The notes: a model not told the origin generated them from the sequence alone. 63,131 bases of DNA from Streptomyces smyrnaeus (GCF_017676345.1 NZ_JAFFZM010000033.1:1-63131); one strand, 5' to 3'. Shown: positions 27,469 to 37,199, numbered from the stretch's first letter. A program made the numbers and translations.

Positions 27469-28122
27469 CTATCCCCATGTGTCCTCCCCGCTCCCGCGCG
27501 GGGAGGACACACCGGCGTCCCGCACCGTCAGCGGTGCGGCAGCATCGATCCGCAACTCGAAGCTGTCGTCCAGTACCAGCACGGCAGTGCACTCAGCACC
27601 CGACGCCGAACGCTCGCTGCCCACGCTTCGAACCGTCCGCCAAGTGCCCCACGCGTGCACGCACTGACCTACGCGGACCGCTGCCGCAGCGATCTCGGTC
27701 CCATCGCGTTCCGGAACAAGGTCCGGGGCCTTCACCTCCGCCCAGACCGTTTTCCCGATCCCGCACGCGCGTCGCTCGAAGCCCCAACGAGCAGCCAGCG
27801 ACTCCACAAGCAGCAGTCCGCGCCCGCCCGTCTCGTCATCACCAGGCGTCCGCACGACGGGTTCCCCTTCACCCGCGTCACTGACCTCCAGGCGGAGCAG
27901 ACCGTCTCCGTTCAGCCACGCGATCCGTACGCCCACCAACCGGTCACGCGGCACACGCACTCGCATGGCGTTGGTCACCAGCTCCGAGAGGACCAACTCC
28001 CCCGTCTCCGCCGCCCGCCCCAGACCCCAGTCACCGAGCACGGAATGCAGTAGCGCACGCGCCCTGGGGACGCTGCTTCGCTGCCGAGGCAGTCGGAATT
28101 TCACTTCGTGAGGGGCACCCAT
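27469..28122 (-). CDS. ATP-binding protein, HATPase_c anti-sigma/AbaA-like family
   Basis: 217 aa from the ATG at 28122, with GGGAG upstream; the open frame continues further upstream without conserved residues. A Bergerat ATPase fold is seen: ELVLSELVTNAM (N box), LEVSDAGEG (G1 box) and GGRGLLLVESLAARWG (G2 box). Family members are RsbW-like kinases paired with XRE-DUF5753 and DUF397 genes throughout Streptomyces, several influencing development and antibiotics. It is divergent from the XRE gene, completing the standard triad. The 3' end carries a long hairpin. Target unknown. Confidence 0.85.
   Translation of the reverse strand: MGAPHEVKFRLPRQRSSVPRARALLHSVLGDWGLGRAAETGELVLSELVTNAMRVRVPRDRLVGVRIAWLNGDGLLRLEVSDAGEGEPVVRTPGDDETGGRGLLLVESLAARWGFERRACGIGKTVWAEVKAPDLVPERDGTEIAAAAVRVGQCVHAWGTWRTVRSVGSERSASGAECTAVLVLDDSFELRIDAAAPLTVRDAGVSSPRGSGEDTWG
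27479..27510. terminator. Hairpin between convergent pglX and ATP-binding gene
   Basis: A perfect 13-bp stem (GTGTCCTCCCCGC and its complement) with a 6-base loop begins 14 bases after the pglX stop and lies within the last codons of the convergent gene. It probably ends transcription of pglX, and possibly of both genes. No U-tract, as is common for Streptomyces terminators. Confidence 0.65.
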
Positions 28123-28303
28123 AACAGCTCCCATCGGTCCGGCGAGCAGCCCGAACTCCCGGATGAGAGTGGGAGCTTGCTCAGTCGTCCAATACGTCTC
28201 TCTACGCACACGGCCGCTTGAACACATACAGCATTCAGTTGAAAGCTCTGCGTCACTGACGCTAAGCTGCACCCCGCGCGTGGCAACGTCAAGTCATAGG
28301 CCA

Positions 28304-28315
28304 TGTCAATTGACA
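28304..28315. promoter_or_regulatory. Candidate operator palindrome TGTCAATTGACA
   Basis: A perfect 12-bp palindrome about 100 bases before the XRE gene start and about 180 bases before the divergent ATP-binding gene start. Its position in the shared 290-bp divergent region suits an autoregulatory site for the XRE protein. Binding is inferred. Confidence 0.4.
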
Positions 28316-28413
28316 CAGCGGCGGAAGTTGGTCACTCCTGACACCTTCCGGACCGAAGATGACCGGGTCATGGCCGAGGTTTCCAAGCCGGTGATCGAGC
28401 GATAGGAGCAGCA

Positions 28414-29289
28414 ATGGGCAACGGCAACAGCACGCTGCTGATGTCTCGCGTAACCTTCGGCCGGGCCTTGCGTCGCCTGCGCCGCGAAGGCAAGCGCTAC
28501 ACGATTGCAGAGGTTGCAGCCGCGCTCGGCTGTGACGTCTCTTTGATCAGTCGCATCGAGAACGGCAAGCGTGTGTGCTCCCAGGAGCACTTCGCCCAGC
28601 TCATGGATCTCTACGAAGTGCCCCCGGATCAGCGTGACGAACTCGCCGAGTTGCACGCTGCCGCTCGGGAACGACGGCAGCCATGGTGGGCTCGATACAG
28701 CGAGGTCATCAGCGCGCAGTACGAACGCTTCCTCGGCTTCGAAGCCGTAGCCTCGACCGTCTATGAGTACCAAGTCGGCATCGTGCCGGGACTGTTGCAG
28801 AGCGAGGCGTACGCGCAGTCCGTCACCGGCGTGGGTTTCGCTTCACTGGGACCAGATCAGATCGAGGCGCTTGTCGAGGTGCGCAGCCAGCGCCAGCGGA
28901 ACTGCCTGCACGAAACCGCTTCCCCGCTTGAGTGCCACTACGTGATCGCGCAGGCCGCGCTCGACTTCCAGGTGGGAGGCAGGCGCACCCACCTGGAGCA
29001 GTTGGAGCACCTACTGGAGATCTCGACGCACCCGAGCGTTGATCTCCGCGTCGTCCCTTACGAGAAGGGTGAACAAGCCGCTCAAATCTCAGCGTTCATG
29101 ATTCTTCAGTTTCCAGACGAGGACGTTCCCGACGTGGCCTTCGGTGAGTCGGTCGCTGGTAGCTTGACTATGGACGACCCACGAGACCTACGCCGCCTAC
29201 ACCGACTCTTCCGCAGCCTTACCGATGCGGCCCTCTCCCCGGAGGAGAGCCGAGACATCATCGCTCAGACGAGGAACAGGGACAGCTGA
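28414..29289 (+). CDS. XRE-family regulator with DUF5753 domain (WhiJ-like)
   Basis: 291 aa, ATG with AGGAG 7 bases upstream. N-terminal helix-turn-helix, residues about 10-70, with YTIAEVAAALGCDVSLISRIENGKR. The C-terminal DUF5753 domain begins near residue 100 and contains EYQVGIVPGLLQSEAYAQ and ASPLECHYVI. In Streptomyces such proteins are repressors or activators that work with a small DUF397 partner encoded just downstream, as in WhiJ and Scr1/Scr2. The gene is followed after 3 bases by a DUF397 gene. It sits inside the pgl locus between pglX and pglY, so it may control neighbouring defence genes; that is a guess. Confidence 0.9.
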   Translation: MGNGNSTLLMSRVTFGRALRRLRREGKRYTIAEVAAALGCDVSLISRIENGKRVCSQEHFAQLMDLYEVPPDQRDELAELHAAARERRQPWWARYSEVISAQYERFLGFEAVASTVYEYQVGIVPGLLQSEAYAQSVTGVGFASLGPDQIEALVEVRSQRQRNCLHETASPLECHYVIAQAALDFQVGGRRTHLEQLEHLLEISTHPSVDLRVVPYEKGEQAAQISAFMILQFPDEDVPDVAFGESVAGSLTMDDPRDLRRLHRLFRSLTDAALSPEESRDIIAQTRNRDS

Positions 29290-29292
29290 CTG

Positions 29293-29517
29293 ATGGAGAA
29301 GATAGACCTCTACTCGATCGACCCCGCCACGCTCTCCTGGCAGAAGAGCAGCTTCACCGCCAACAACGGCCAGTGCTTCGAGCTGGCGGCCCTCCCCAAC
29401 GGCGGGGTGGCTGTCCGCGACTCGAAGAACCCCTCCGGCCCGCACCTGTGCTTCACCTCCGGCGAGTGGAACGCGTTCAAGGCCGGAATGGCCGCCGGAG
29501 ACTTCGACAACCTGTAG
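29293..29517 (+). CDS. DUF397 protein, partner of the XRE regulator
   Basis: 74 aa. Typical DUF397 layout: LSWQKSSFTANNGQCFELA, then VAVRDSKNPSGPHLCFTSGEWNAF. Starts 3 bases after the XRE stop, so translation is probably coupled. DUF397 proteins bind or antagonise the adjacent XRE-DUF5753 regulator in characterised cases. Confidence 0.9.
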   Translation: MEKIDLYSIDPATLSWQKSSFTANNGQCFELAALPNGGVAVRDSKNPSGPHLCFTSGEWNAFKAGMAAGDFDNL

Positions 29518-29677
29518 ACCTTCAGCCCTCCCCTCAGGCATTCCCCCACCCGACCCGCCCCGCACACCGGCCCCCCTTCGCAAAGCAAATCGTTCCGATC
29601 GTGACGGATCACGGCCGCACCCTCCCGTTCGATCAGTCACTACCTGTGATCTCCAAACACAAGGAAGCAACGACGCC

Positions 29678-29890
29678 GTGAGTGCCATCCATGACGCCTC
29701 TGTGACCACTGCGCTCCAGTGGCGCAAGTCCAGTTACAGCGGAGCCAACAGCAACTGCGTCGAGGTTGCCGACGGCTTCCCAGGTGCCGTGCCTGTGCGG
29801 GACAGCAAGAATACGGATGGTCCCGCTCTGGTCTTCGGGGCCGACGCATACAGCACGTTTCTTGCTGCCATCCGAAGCGACTCCCTGTAG
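29678..29890 (+). CDS. Second DUF397 protein
   Basis: 70 aa from a GTG at 29678 preceded by AGGAAG. Contains LQWRKSSYSGANSNCVEVA and VPVRDSKNTDGPALVFGADAY, closely parallel to the first DUF397 but separated by a 160-base spacer, so it may have its own promoter. Two DUF397 partners for one XRE gene is a common arrangement, probably reflecting duplication. Confidence 0.88.
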   Translation: MSAIHDASVTTALQWRKSSYSGANSNCVEVADGFPGAVPVRDSKNTDGPALVFGADAYSTFLAAIRSDSL

Positions 29891-30285
29891 CCAGAGCAAC
29901 CACCGACGTTCCGGGCCTCTGCACGGGAACCCGCAGGAGCCCGGCCGTTTCGTCGCGGCCGGGCTCGCTCGCCCCGGGGCGGTTCGCGGGGCGGGCCTCG
30001 CCTGGGCAGCTACCGGGGGTCCCACTAGGAATCCTCAGGACCCCGGCGCCCGGTCACGGGCCCCGGCCCGCCCCGCACACCCATTCCCTCCCCCATGCGA
30101 ACCGTTACGATCGTGGACGGGCCGCAGCCGTCCGCATGACGACTGACGACAACGCACCGGGGGCGCACGGAAACCATCCGTAATCGTCGCTGCCCCGGGC
30201 CAGGGGGAGCACCCTGCTGTTCAGGCCCGCGCGCTCGTGCGCACCGTGCACACAGGACGCAGGAACCAGGAGAAGCGAGACACAG
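29891..30285. promoter_or_regulatory. pglY upstream region: terminator hairpin and shared motif
   Basis: 395 bases with no gene. At 29937-29966 a perfect 11-bp stem (GAGCCCGGCCG and its complement, 8-base loop) probably terminates the DUF397 transcript. At 30100-30112 lies AACCGTTACGATC, almost identical to the element before pglW (18795-18807). If its TACGAT is a -10 box, the pglY leader would be about 170 bases. Confidence 0.5.
29937..29966 (+). terminator. Hairpin terminator after DUF397 gene
   Basis: Perfect 11-bp G/C-rich stem with an 8-base loop, 46 bases downstream of the second DUF397 stop codon. Separates the regulatory cluster from pglYZ. Confidence 0.65.
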
Positions 30286-33200
30286 ATGGCCCCGAACGCC
30301 ACCGGTACGGCACCTCTCCTCCGTGACGTCATCGACATCAAGACGTCGATCTCCACCTCCGACTTCGTGCTGAAGCTCGCCGAGGCGGTCACCGAGGAAG
30401 GCGCGGCGCGCGCGCTGCGGGACTACGTCGTCACCGAACGCCTCCTGGAGAACTTCGACGAGGCGCTCAGCCTGATCAAGGCGTCCCTCGACGGGCACAC
30501 CTCCAAGGCCGCCTATCTGCACGGCTCCTTCGGTTCCGGTAAGTCCCACTTCATGGCGGTTCTGCACGCCCTCCTCCGGGGCGACCCGTCCGTCCGCAGC
30601 CGTGGGGACTTCGACCCGGTGCTGGCCAAGCACGAGTGGCTGGGCACCGACGGGAAGCGGTTCCTCCTCGTGCCGTACCACATGCTCGGCGCGAAGTCCC
30701 TGGAGCAGCGCGTCCTGGGCGGGTACGTCAGCCACGTCAAGGCCCTGCACCCGGACGCCCCGACTCCGCAGGTGTACCGGACCGACTCCCTCTTCGAGGA
30801 CATCCGCTCCCACCGCCGGCGCGTCGGAGACGAAGCCTTCATCGCCGGGCTCGCCGACGCCCCCACTCCCGGCGGCGCCGAGGAGGATGACGACGACGAG
30901 TGGGGCGAGCCGTTCACCTGGACGCCGGAATTTCTCGACGCCGCGCTCGACGCCGAGGAGCTGGACGGCGGTGAGGTGAACCTCAACCTCGTCAACCCCA
31001 GCACCCCGGCGGAGCTGCGCGCGAAGCTCGTGCACGACGCGAGCGTCACCTGGTTCCCCGGCTTCGCCCGGCACGCCGCCGAGGACGAGCACGGGTTCAT
31101 CTCTCTCGACGCGGGCCTCGCCGTCATCGCCGAGCACGCGAAGTCGCTCAGCTATGACGGGCTGATCCTCTTCCTCGACGAGCTGATCCTGTGGCTGGCG
31201 AACCGCATCCACGACCAGAAGTTCGTCTCCCGCGAGACGGACAAGATCACCAACTTCGTGGAGGGGGCCGACTCCCGTCGCGCCATCCCGATCGTCTCCT
31301 TCATCGCCCGCCAGCGGGACCTGCGGGAACTCGTCGGTGAGGAGACCTCCGGCGCGGCCGAGACCGCGATCCAGGACAGTCTGAACCTGGCCTCCGGCCG
31401 CTTCGACAAGATCACGCTGGAGGACCGCAACCTCCCCCAGATCGCCCACGCGCGCCTCCTCACTCCCAAGGACGCGGAGGCTGCCGCGAAGCTGGACGAG
31501 GCGTTCACGAAGATCAAGCGGGTGGGACCGCAGGTCTGGGACGTGTTGCTCGGCTCGGACGAGGCGACGACCGGAGCCGACGAGGAGTCGTTCCGGCTGA
31601 CGTACCCCTTCTCCCCGGCCTTCATGGACACGCTCGTCCACATCTCCTCCGCCCTGCAGCGCTCCCGCACCGGTCTGAAACTCATGGGCCAGCTGCTCGC
31701 CGACCACCGGGACGACGCCACGCTGGAGAACCTGATCCCGCTCGGCGATCTCTACCCCGTCATCGCCGACGGCGGCGACAAGCCGTTCGTGGACAGCCTG
31801 AAGGTGGAGTTCAAGGTCGCGGACAAGCTGTACCGGACCAAGCTGCGGCCACACCTTCTCGCCACGTACGAGATCACCGAGGAGGACGTCGAGCGCTACC
31901 AGCACCGCCGCGCGACCATCACCGACCAGCAGCTCCTCAAACGCTGCGAGGGCTTTGTCGGCGACAACCGGCTGATGTGCACGCTGCTGCTGTCCGCTCT
32001 CGCCCCCGGGGTGCCGGCCCTGCGCGATCTCACCATCCGGCGGCTCGCCGCGCTCAACCACGGCTCGGTGCTCTCCCCCATCCCCGGGGCGGAGGTCGGG
32101 ATGATCAAGGCGAAGGTCGACGAGTGGGCCACGCACTTCGTGGAGATCAAGGCGACCGGCACCAAGCTCAACCCGGGAGTGCGGCTCGAACTGGCCGGAG
32201 TGGACGTCGACTCCGTCATCGCCAACGCGAACGTGAACAACAACCGCTCCAACCGCCAGGCCTTGGCCAGGCGACTCCTGGGCAAGGAACTGGGCCTGGA
32301 GGGGAACGGGCGGTTGGGCAGCGCGGATGATCTGACCCTCGTCTGGCGCGGCTCGAACCGCACGGCGGAGGTCGTCATCGACGATATCAACGACCATGAG
32401 AACCTGCCCGACCACGAATTCGCCCCGAGCCAGGAAGGGCTGTGGCGGCTGGTCATCGACCTGCCGTACCAGGAGAGCGAACACGGTTCCGTCGAGGCGG
32501 TCAACCGGCTGCGCACGCTGCGAGAGCAGTCCGGTACCGGAACCCGCACGGTGGGCTGGATCCCCGCCTATCTCTCGGCCCCCCGTTACAAGGACTTCCA
32601 GAAGCTGGTCGTCATCGACTACGCGCTCGCCGACCAGCGGCGCTTCGACACCCACTACGCCCAGCACCTCAACGCCGACAACCGCGCGCGGGCCAGGGTG
32701 CTCCTCGAAGAGCAGCGGGAGTCCCTGATCAAGACGGTGACGGCCGCGTTCAAGCAGGCGTACGGCTGTGCGGAGAAGAAGGCGTCCGATGTCGATGTGT
32801 CCTTCGAGGACCACTTCGAGTCGCTGCGGGACGTTCCCGATCTGAAGGTCTCCATCGGGCAGACGCTGTCCGACGGGGCCCGGCACATCGTGAAGAAGCT
32901 GCTGGCGCAGCAGTTCCCCGCGCACCCCGACTTCGACCCCGACGGCAAGAACGAAGCGGTCACGCCCGCGCAGGCCCGTACCGTGTTCGGGCATATTCGA
33001 GCGGCGGCGGAATCCGCCGAGCGGCAGGTCGAGGTGCCCTCCAAGGACCGGCCCCTGATGCGGCGGATCGCCGCACCCCTCGGACTCGGCCAGCAGGGGG
33101 AGGTCTATTTCCGGCCCTCCAGCCGCTGGGTGGACCACTTCAATCTGCAGGCCCGCGCCGGTGGCGGTCCGGGCGACCTGAGCGTGGTCAAGCTGGCCGA

Positions 33201-34230
33201 GTGGATCGACCGGCCCGAGCCGATGGGACTGGACACCTTCCTCACCAACCTGGTCATCGCCTCCTACGCGGAGATGGACGACCGGGTGTGGGTGCGGGCC
33301 GGCTCGCTGCTCGACCCCGCGCCCGAACTCTCCGCCATCAAGCCCCAGGACGGCCTGCGCTCCCAGCCGCTGCCGGACGAGGCGGTCTGGGAGGAGGCCG
33401 GGCGCCGGTTCTGGGACATCTTCGGAGAGCAGCCCCCGAAGTTGCGCCGCAGCCGACTGGTCAGCCACTTCGCCCGGCAGATCACCAGCAAGGCCCGCGA
33501 GTACGAGCCGCATGTGGACACGCTCGTCGAGGAGTTGGAGAAGCACGCGAAACTGCTCGGTCTGGACGGGGCTGACGAGTCCGCGTCGGGCAGGCTGACG
33601 CTCGCCCGCCGCTCGCGCGACCTTCTCAAGGAGCTGCGTGACCTCTCCGAGAGCACCGCGGGAGGTTCGGCGGCGGCCAAGCAGGTCATCACCACCTTCG
33701 CCGCCTTCGACCTGGGCGACGTCTCCGCCGGCCGCTACGGGGCATCGGTCAAGCAGGCCAAGGCCGTCGCCGACGCGCTGGTCGTCGCGGCCTGGGACAT
33801 GCTGAAACTCGCGCCCAACTACGGGCCACAGGGCGAGGCGGTGCTGGAGGCGCTGCGCGGCGCGGCACGCGCGGATCAGCGCACGATGCGGCTCGAGGAC
33901 GCCTTGCGCGACGCGCGGAAGTCCATCGTCTCCGTCATCGAGCGCAGCCAGGCGGCAGCCCGGCCCCAGCCGCCTGCGGCCACCCCCGCGACCCCACCTG
34001 CCACCGCGCTCCCGCTCACCACGCCCGACGCGGTGAGTCTCAACAACGGCACCGCCCAGCCGCCGGTGTCCACCAGCCACCCGCTCCCCGGTCCCCGTGC
34101 CGCCCGCCGCTCAGGCGGTGGACGGGCCAAGGCATCCCAGGTAATCGCACAGCTTCGGGCCGAACTGGACGAACTGACGACCGCCGAACCCGACGCGACA
34201 ATCGAGATCAGCTGGCGGGTCGTGGAATGA
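30286..34230 (+). CDS. pglY: PglY, BREX type 2 large ATPase
   Basis: 1314 aa. Walker A motif GSFGSGKSH with Lys86 near the N-terminus, as in BrxC/PglY P-loop ATPases; a hydrophobic strand ending LILFLDELILWL (about residues 288-299) is the likely Walker B. The C-terminus has a Pro/Ala-rich linker (about 1220-1270) before a short helical end. PglY is an ATPase required for phage growth limitation and probably powers the DNA-scanning or assembly step of the BREX complex. ATG start with AGGAG about 14 bases upstream. pglZ starts 19 bases after its stop, so the two are co-transcribed. Confidence 0.95.
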   Translation: MAPNATGTAPLLRDVIDIKTSISTSDFVLKLAEAVTEEGAARALRDYVVTERLLENFDEALSLIKASLDGHTSKAAYLHGSFGSGKSHFMAVLHALLRGDPSVRSRGDFDPVLAKHEWLGTDGKRFLLVPYHMLGAKSLEQRVLGGYVSHVKALHPDAPTPQVYRTDSLFEDIRSHRRRVGDEAFIAGLADAPTPGGAEEDDDDEWGEPFTWTPEFLDAALDAEELDGGEVNLNLVNPSTPAELRAKLVHDASVTWFPGFARHAAEDEHGFISLDAGLAVIAEHAKSLSYDGLILFLDELILWLANRIHDQKFVSRETDKITNFVEGADSRRAIPIVSFIARQRDLRELVGEETSGAAETAIQDSLNLASGRFDKITLEDRNLPQIAHARLLTPKDAEAAAKLDEAFTKIKRVGPQVWDVLLGSDEATTGADEESFRLTYPFSPAFMDTLVHISSALQRSRTGLKLMGQLLADHRDDATLENLIPLGDLYPVIADGGDKPFVDSLKVEFKVADKLYRTKLRPHLLATYEITEEDVERYQHRRATITDQQLLKRCEGFVGDNRLMCTLLLSALAPGVPALRDLTIRRLAALNHGSVLSPIPGAEVGMIKAKVDEWATHFVEIKATGTKLNPGVRLELAGVDVDSVIANANVNNNRSNRQALARRLLGKELGLEGNGRLGSADDLTLVWRGSNRTAEVVIDDINDHENLPDHEFAPSQEGLWRLVIDLPYQESEHGSVEAVNRLRTLREQSGTGTRTVGWIPAYLSAPRYKDFQKLVVIDYALADQRRFDTHYAQHLNADNRARARVLLEEQRESLIKTVTAAFKQAYGCAEKKASDVDVSFEDHFESLRDVPDLKVSIGQTLSDGARHIVKKLLAQQFPAHPDFDPDGKNEAVTPAQARTVFGHIRAAAESAERQVEVPSKDRPLMRRIAAPLGLGQQGEVYFRPSSRWVDHFNLQARAGGGPGDLSVVKLAEWIDRPEPMGLDTFLTNLVIASYAEMDDRVWVRAGSLLDPAPELSAIKPQDGLRSQPLPDEAVWEEAGRRFWDIFGEQPPKLRRSRLVSHFARQITSKAREYEPHVDTLVEELEKHAKLLGLDGADESASGRLTLARRSRDLLKELRDLSESTAGGSAAAKQVITTFAAFDLGDVSAGRYGASVKQAKAVADALVVAAWDMLKLAPNYGPQGEAVLEALRGAARADQRTMRLEDALRDARKSIVSVIERSQAAARPQPPAATPATPPATALPLTTPDAVSLNNGTAQPPVSTSHPLPGPRAARRSGGGRAKASQVIAQLRAELDELTTAEPDATIEISWRVVE

Positions 34231-34249
34231 GCGGAACGAGGCGTGTGCG

Positions 34250-37174
34250 GTGACGACCACGACGACGAGCACGAGCGCGGAGGCCACCACCAGTGCGGTA
34301 CGGCTCAACGCCGCCACCATCGCCCAGTACCTCGCGTCCCAGCCCGGCCTGAGCCCGGGCAAGCGCCGGGCCGTGCTGCTGCGCGCTGCGCCGCGCTGGG
34401 ACGGCCCGGCCGAGCTGGCTTGGGGCGAGCACCGGCAGGCGTCGGTGGCCACCGCGCCCTCGCGGCTGGCCGCGTACGAGCTGGTGCTGGCGCACCGGGC
34501 GCCGGCGGCGCCCGGCCCGGATGTGCTGGTGGTGCTCACCGACCGCGAAGAGGCCGAACTGGGCCCCGACCTCCTTGCCAAGGTGCACCGACACCGGGTC
34601 AACGCGGTGGACACCTGGGACGTCGTCCGGGAATCCTTCGGCGCGGTCAGTACCGACGGCCGACTGGTCGACGAGAACTGGGCCGCCGAGGCGCTGCTGG
34701 ACGCCACCCCGCCGGGCGGCTGGCCGCGGCTTCGTGGCGGGGTGCTCTCCCGGGACAAGGCACTGAGCGAACTCACGCTCCGCAGGTTCGGCATCGGCCG
34801 GTACGACCCGGACCGGGACCAGCCACACGCCCTGTCCGCGAGCGGAGACGAAATCGATATCCACACGCTGCTGCAGTGGTCGCTGGCGTCCGGCGGCCCG
34901 GACCGCTATCTGGCGCTGCGCGCGCCCGAGCGCCACGGTATCGCCGCGTTCCTCGGCTCCTCGGATCAGGCGGGTCAGGCCGGACGGACACTGCTCGCCC
35001 TGGTCGAGGCCGAGCACGGGCCGGACGCCGTCGCCTTCGGGCTGGTCTGCGCCGCACTGTGGGTGCATGCCGACGCGGCGGCGGACGCGAAGAACTACCG
35101 GGCCCGGGGGCGGGCCGAGCGCTGGTTCGGGGAGGAGCCACCCGCCCAGGGAGAGGCCCTGGACGCCCTTGTGGCGGCCTTCGGCCGCTCCTGCGAGGAA
35201 TTCGTCTCAGGGCTGCTGTTGACGGGACGGTCGGCCTACGACGAGTCGGCGGCGGCTGCGCGGCGCCTGTCCGGTTCCGTACACGACCGCGCGGCCTCCC
35301 TGGCGCGGCAGTTCGGCGCCGAAGAGGCCGCCCGTACGAGCCCCCTGCTGGCCGCGGGACTCGAGGCCCGTTTCACCGCCGTCGGCGAAGCGCTCCTGAC
35401 CGGCCGGCAGGACCGGATCGCGCAGGCGGTGGCAGCACTCGACGACCACCGGCTCGCGCCTGAACCCGATACCCGGCCCCGCATCGAACGTGCGCGCATG
35501 GCGCAGCGGCTCACCAGATGGCTCGCGGCCCGGCCGGAGGTGGAGGACGAGGCGGAGAGCCACAGCGTGCGGGATGCCGTCAGCCAGCATGTCTCCGACT
35601 CTGGCTGGGTGGACCTCGCGCTCGACCACATCGAGTCCGGCGGGGACCCCGACGCGACGCTGAGATCCGCCTACGACGCCCTGGGTGCCTCCGTACGCGC
35701 CCGCCGTCGGGATATCGACCGGCACTTCGCCAGGTCCCTCGCGGCATGGACGGCGGGCGGCAGGCCCCCGGAGGACATGCTGACGGTGGAGACCTTCCTG
35801 CCCAAGGTCGTCGCCCCTGTCGTGAAGGCAGGTGAGCGCCGGGTGCTGCTGGTGGTCCTCGACGGGATGAGTGCCGCCATCGCCGCCCAGCTCGGCGAGG
35901 AACTGTGCGAGCACTGGGTGGAGTACGACCCGCTGCCCAAGGCGAAGGGCATTCCGGTACGACGGGCGATGGCCGCCGCGCTGCCCACCGTGACGGCCGT
36001 GTCGCGAACTTCTCTGTTCGCCGCCCGACTCATGACCGGCACCCAGGTGGACGAGAAGCGACTCTTCCCTGAGCACCGCTTCTGGGGCGAGGAGGAGGCC
36101 GCTGTCTTCCACAAGGACGACCTGCGTGGCGACACCAGCGGCGCCCCCCTCGGGCCCGAGCTGCACGAAGCGCTGAACAGTGACCGTACGCATGTCGCCG
36201 TGGTGCTCAACACCATCGACGACCGGCTTGCCACGGAGCAGAAGCTCGGAGACGGCGCCTGGCGGCTCGGGGACATAGGGCGGCTGCAAGACCTGCTGCG
36301 CTTCGCCGCCGCCCAGGGCCGGGCGGTGATCCTCACCAGCGACCACGGCCATGTCATCGACCGGCACGGGGTGCGGGTCGAGGCCGGCTCCGACCGTGTG
36401 GAATCCGCCCGGCACCGGTCCGGTGGGGGTCCGCTCGCCGAGACGGAGATTGCTCTGGCGGGACCGCGTGTGGTCGCGCCGGAGCCCGGAGGGGAGATCG
36501 TCGCACTGTGGGACGCCGACTCCCGCTACACCTCGCGGAAGGCCGGCTACCACGGCGGGGCTTCTCTGGCCGAGGTCGCCATCCCGGTGCTCGCCTTCCT
36601 CCCCTTCGGGGCCGTACCGCCGAGCGGCTGGCGCGAGCTGGGCAGCCAGCAGCCGCCGTGGTGGTCGCTCGCCCCGGCCACTTCGGAGCCGGTACCCGCG
36701 CCGTCTGCCCCGATCGGTGCCCCGGCTGCGCCCGCGAAGAAGCCCTCGAAGCGGGCGACCGAGTTGGCCAGGAGCCATGACTCGCTCTTCGACATGGCGC
36801 TGGCTCCTTCGGAGGGAGAGGATGCTCTGCTCTCCGCAAAGCCGGTCTCACCGGACGACGCACTCGTGGACGGCCTGATGGCGTCCGAGATTTTCCAAGC
36901 TCAGGTGGGACTGCTGGCCCGCAGACCCCGTCAGTCGGAGCTGGCCAGGGTGGAGAGGGCCGTACGGGCTCTGCTGGAGGCCGGCGGCACGCTTCCGATC
37001 ACGGCTCTGGCGCAGCGCATCGACCTGCCCGCCACGCGGGCAGCCTCCGGCTTCGCCGCTGTGCTGCGGCAGTTGCTGAACCACGACGGAGTGCAGGTCC
37101 TGGAGACACTGCCGGACGGCAGGACCGTCCGGTTGCACCCCGGTCTGCTGCGGGACCAGTTCGAACTCACATAA
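34250..37174 (+). CDS. pglZ: PglZ, BREX alkaline phosphatase-fold protein
   Basis: 974 aa, GTG start. The PglZ domain shows metal-site motifs of the alkaline phosphatase superfamily: VVLDGMS (Asp538) and TSDHGHV (Asp698, His699, His701). The N-terminal half is helical; the C-terminal 100 residues look like a winged helix. A Pro/Ala-rich linker occurs near residues 806-830. PglZ is the common component of all BREX types and counteracts PglX toxicity in S. coelicolor. It follows pglY and is convergent with the CBS-HEPN gene, stop codons 23 bases apart. Confidence 0.95.
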   Translation: MTTTTTSTSAEATTSAVRLNAATIAQYLASQPGLSPGKRRAVLLRAAPRWDGPAELAWGEHRQASVATAPSRLAAYELVLAHRAPAAPGPDVLVVLTDREEAELGPDLLAKVHRHRVNAVDTWDVVRESFGAVSTDGRLVDENWAAEALLDATPPGGWPRLRGGVLSRDKALSELTLRRFGIGRYDPDRDQPHALSASGDEIDIHTLLQWSLASGGPDRYLALRAPERHGIAAFLGSSDQAGQAGRTLLALVEAEHGPDAVAFGLVCAALWVHADAAADAKNYRARGRAERWFGEEPPAQGEALDALVAAFGRSCEEFVSGLLLTGRSAYDESAAAARRLSGSVHDRAASLARQFGAEEAARTSPLLAAGLEARFTAVGEALLTGRQDRIAQAVAALDDHRLAPEPDTRPRIERARMAQRLTRWLAARPEVEDEAESHSVRDAVSQHVSDSGWVDLALDHIESGGDPDATLRSAYDALGASVRARRRDIDRHFARSLAAWTAGGRPPEDMLTVETFLPKVVAPVVKAGERRVLLVVLDGMSAAIAAQLGEELCEHWVEYDPLPKAKGIPVRRAMAAALPTVTAVSRTSLFAARLMTGTQVDEKRLFPEHRFWGEEEAAVFHKDDLRGDTSGAPLGPELHEALNSDRTHVAVVLNTIDDRLATEQKLGDGAWRLGDIGRLQDLLRFAAAQGRAVILTSDHGHVIDRHGVRVEAGSDRVESARHRSGGGPLAETEIALAGPRVVAPEPGGEIVALWDADSRYTSRKAGYHGGASLAEVAIPVLAFLPFGAVPPSGWRELGSQQPPWWSLAPATSEPVPAPSAPIGAPAAPAKKPSKRATELARSHDSLFDMALAPSEGEDALLSAKPVSPDDALVDGLMASEIFQAQVGLLARRPRQSELARVERAVRALLEAGGTLPITALAQRIDLPATRAASGFAAVLRQLLNHDGVQVLETLPDGRTVRLHPGLLRDQFELT

Positions 37175-37199
37175 CTGGTCCCGCAGCGAGCGGCCGACG

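Noticed and set aside
28123..28272. 50-codon upstream extension of the ATP-binding protein
   Set aside because: Start at 28122 has GGGAG; the extension would cover the divergent promoter and shows a Cys-rich, unconserved sequence.
30025..34080. 1351-codon open frame opposite pglY
   Set aside because: Antisense shadow of a GC-biased gene; the translation is Gly/Val/Glu/Leu-rich with no domains, while the + strand encodes a recognised P-loop protein.
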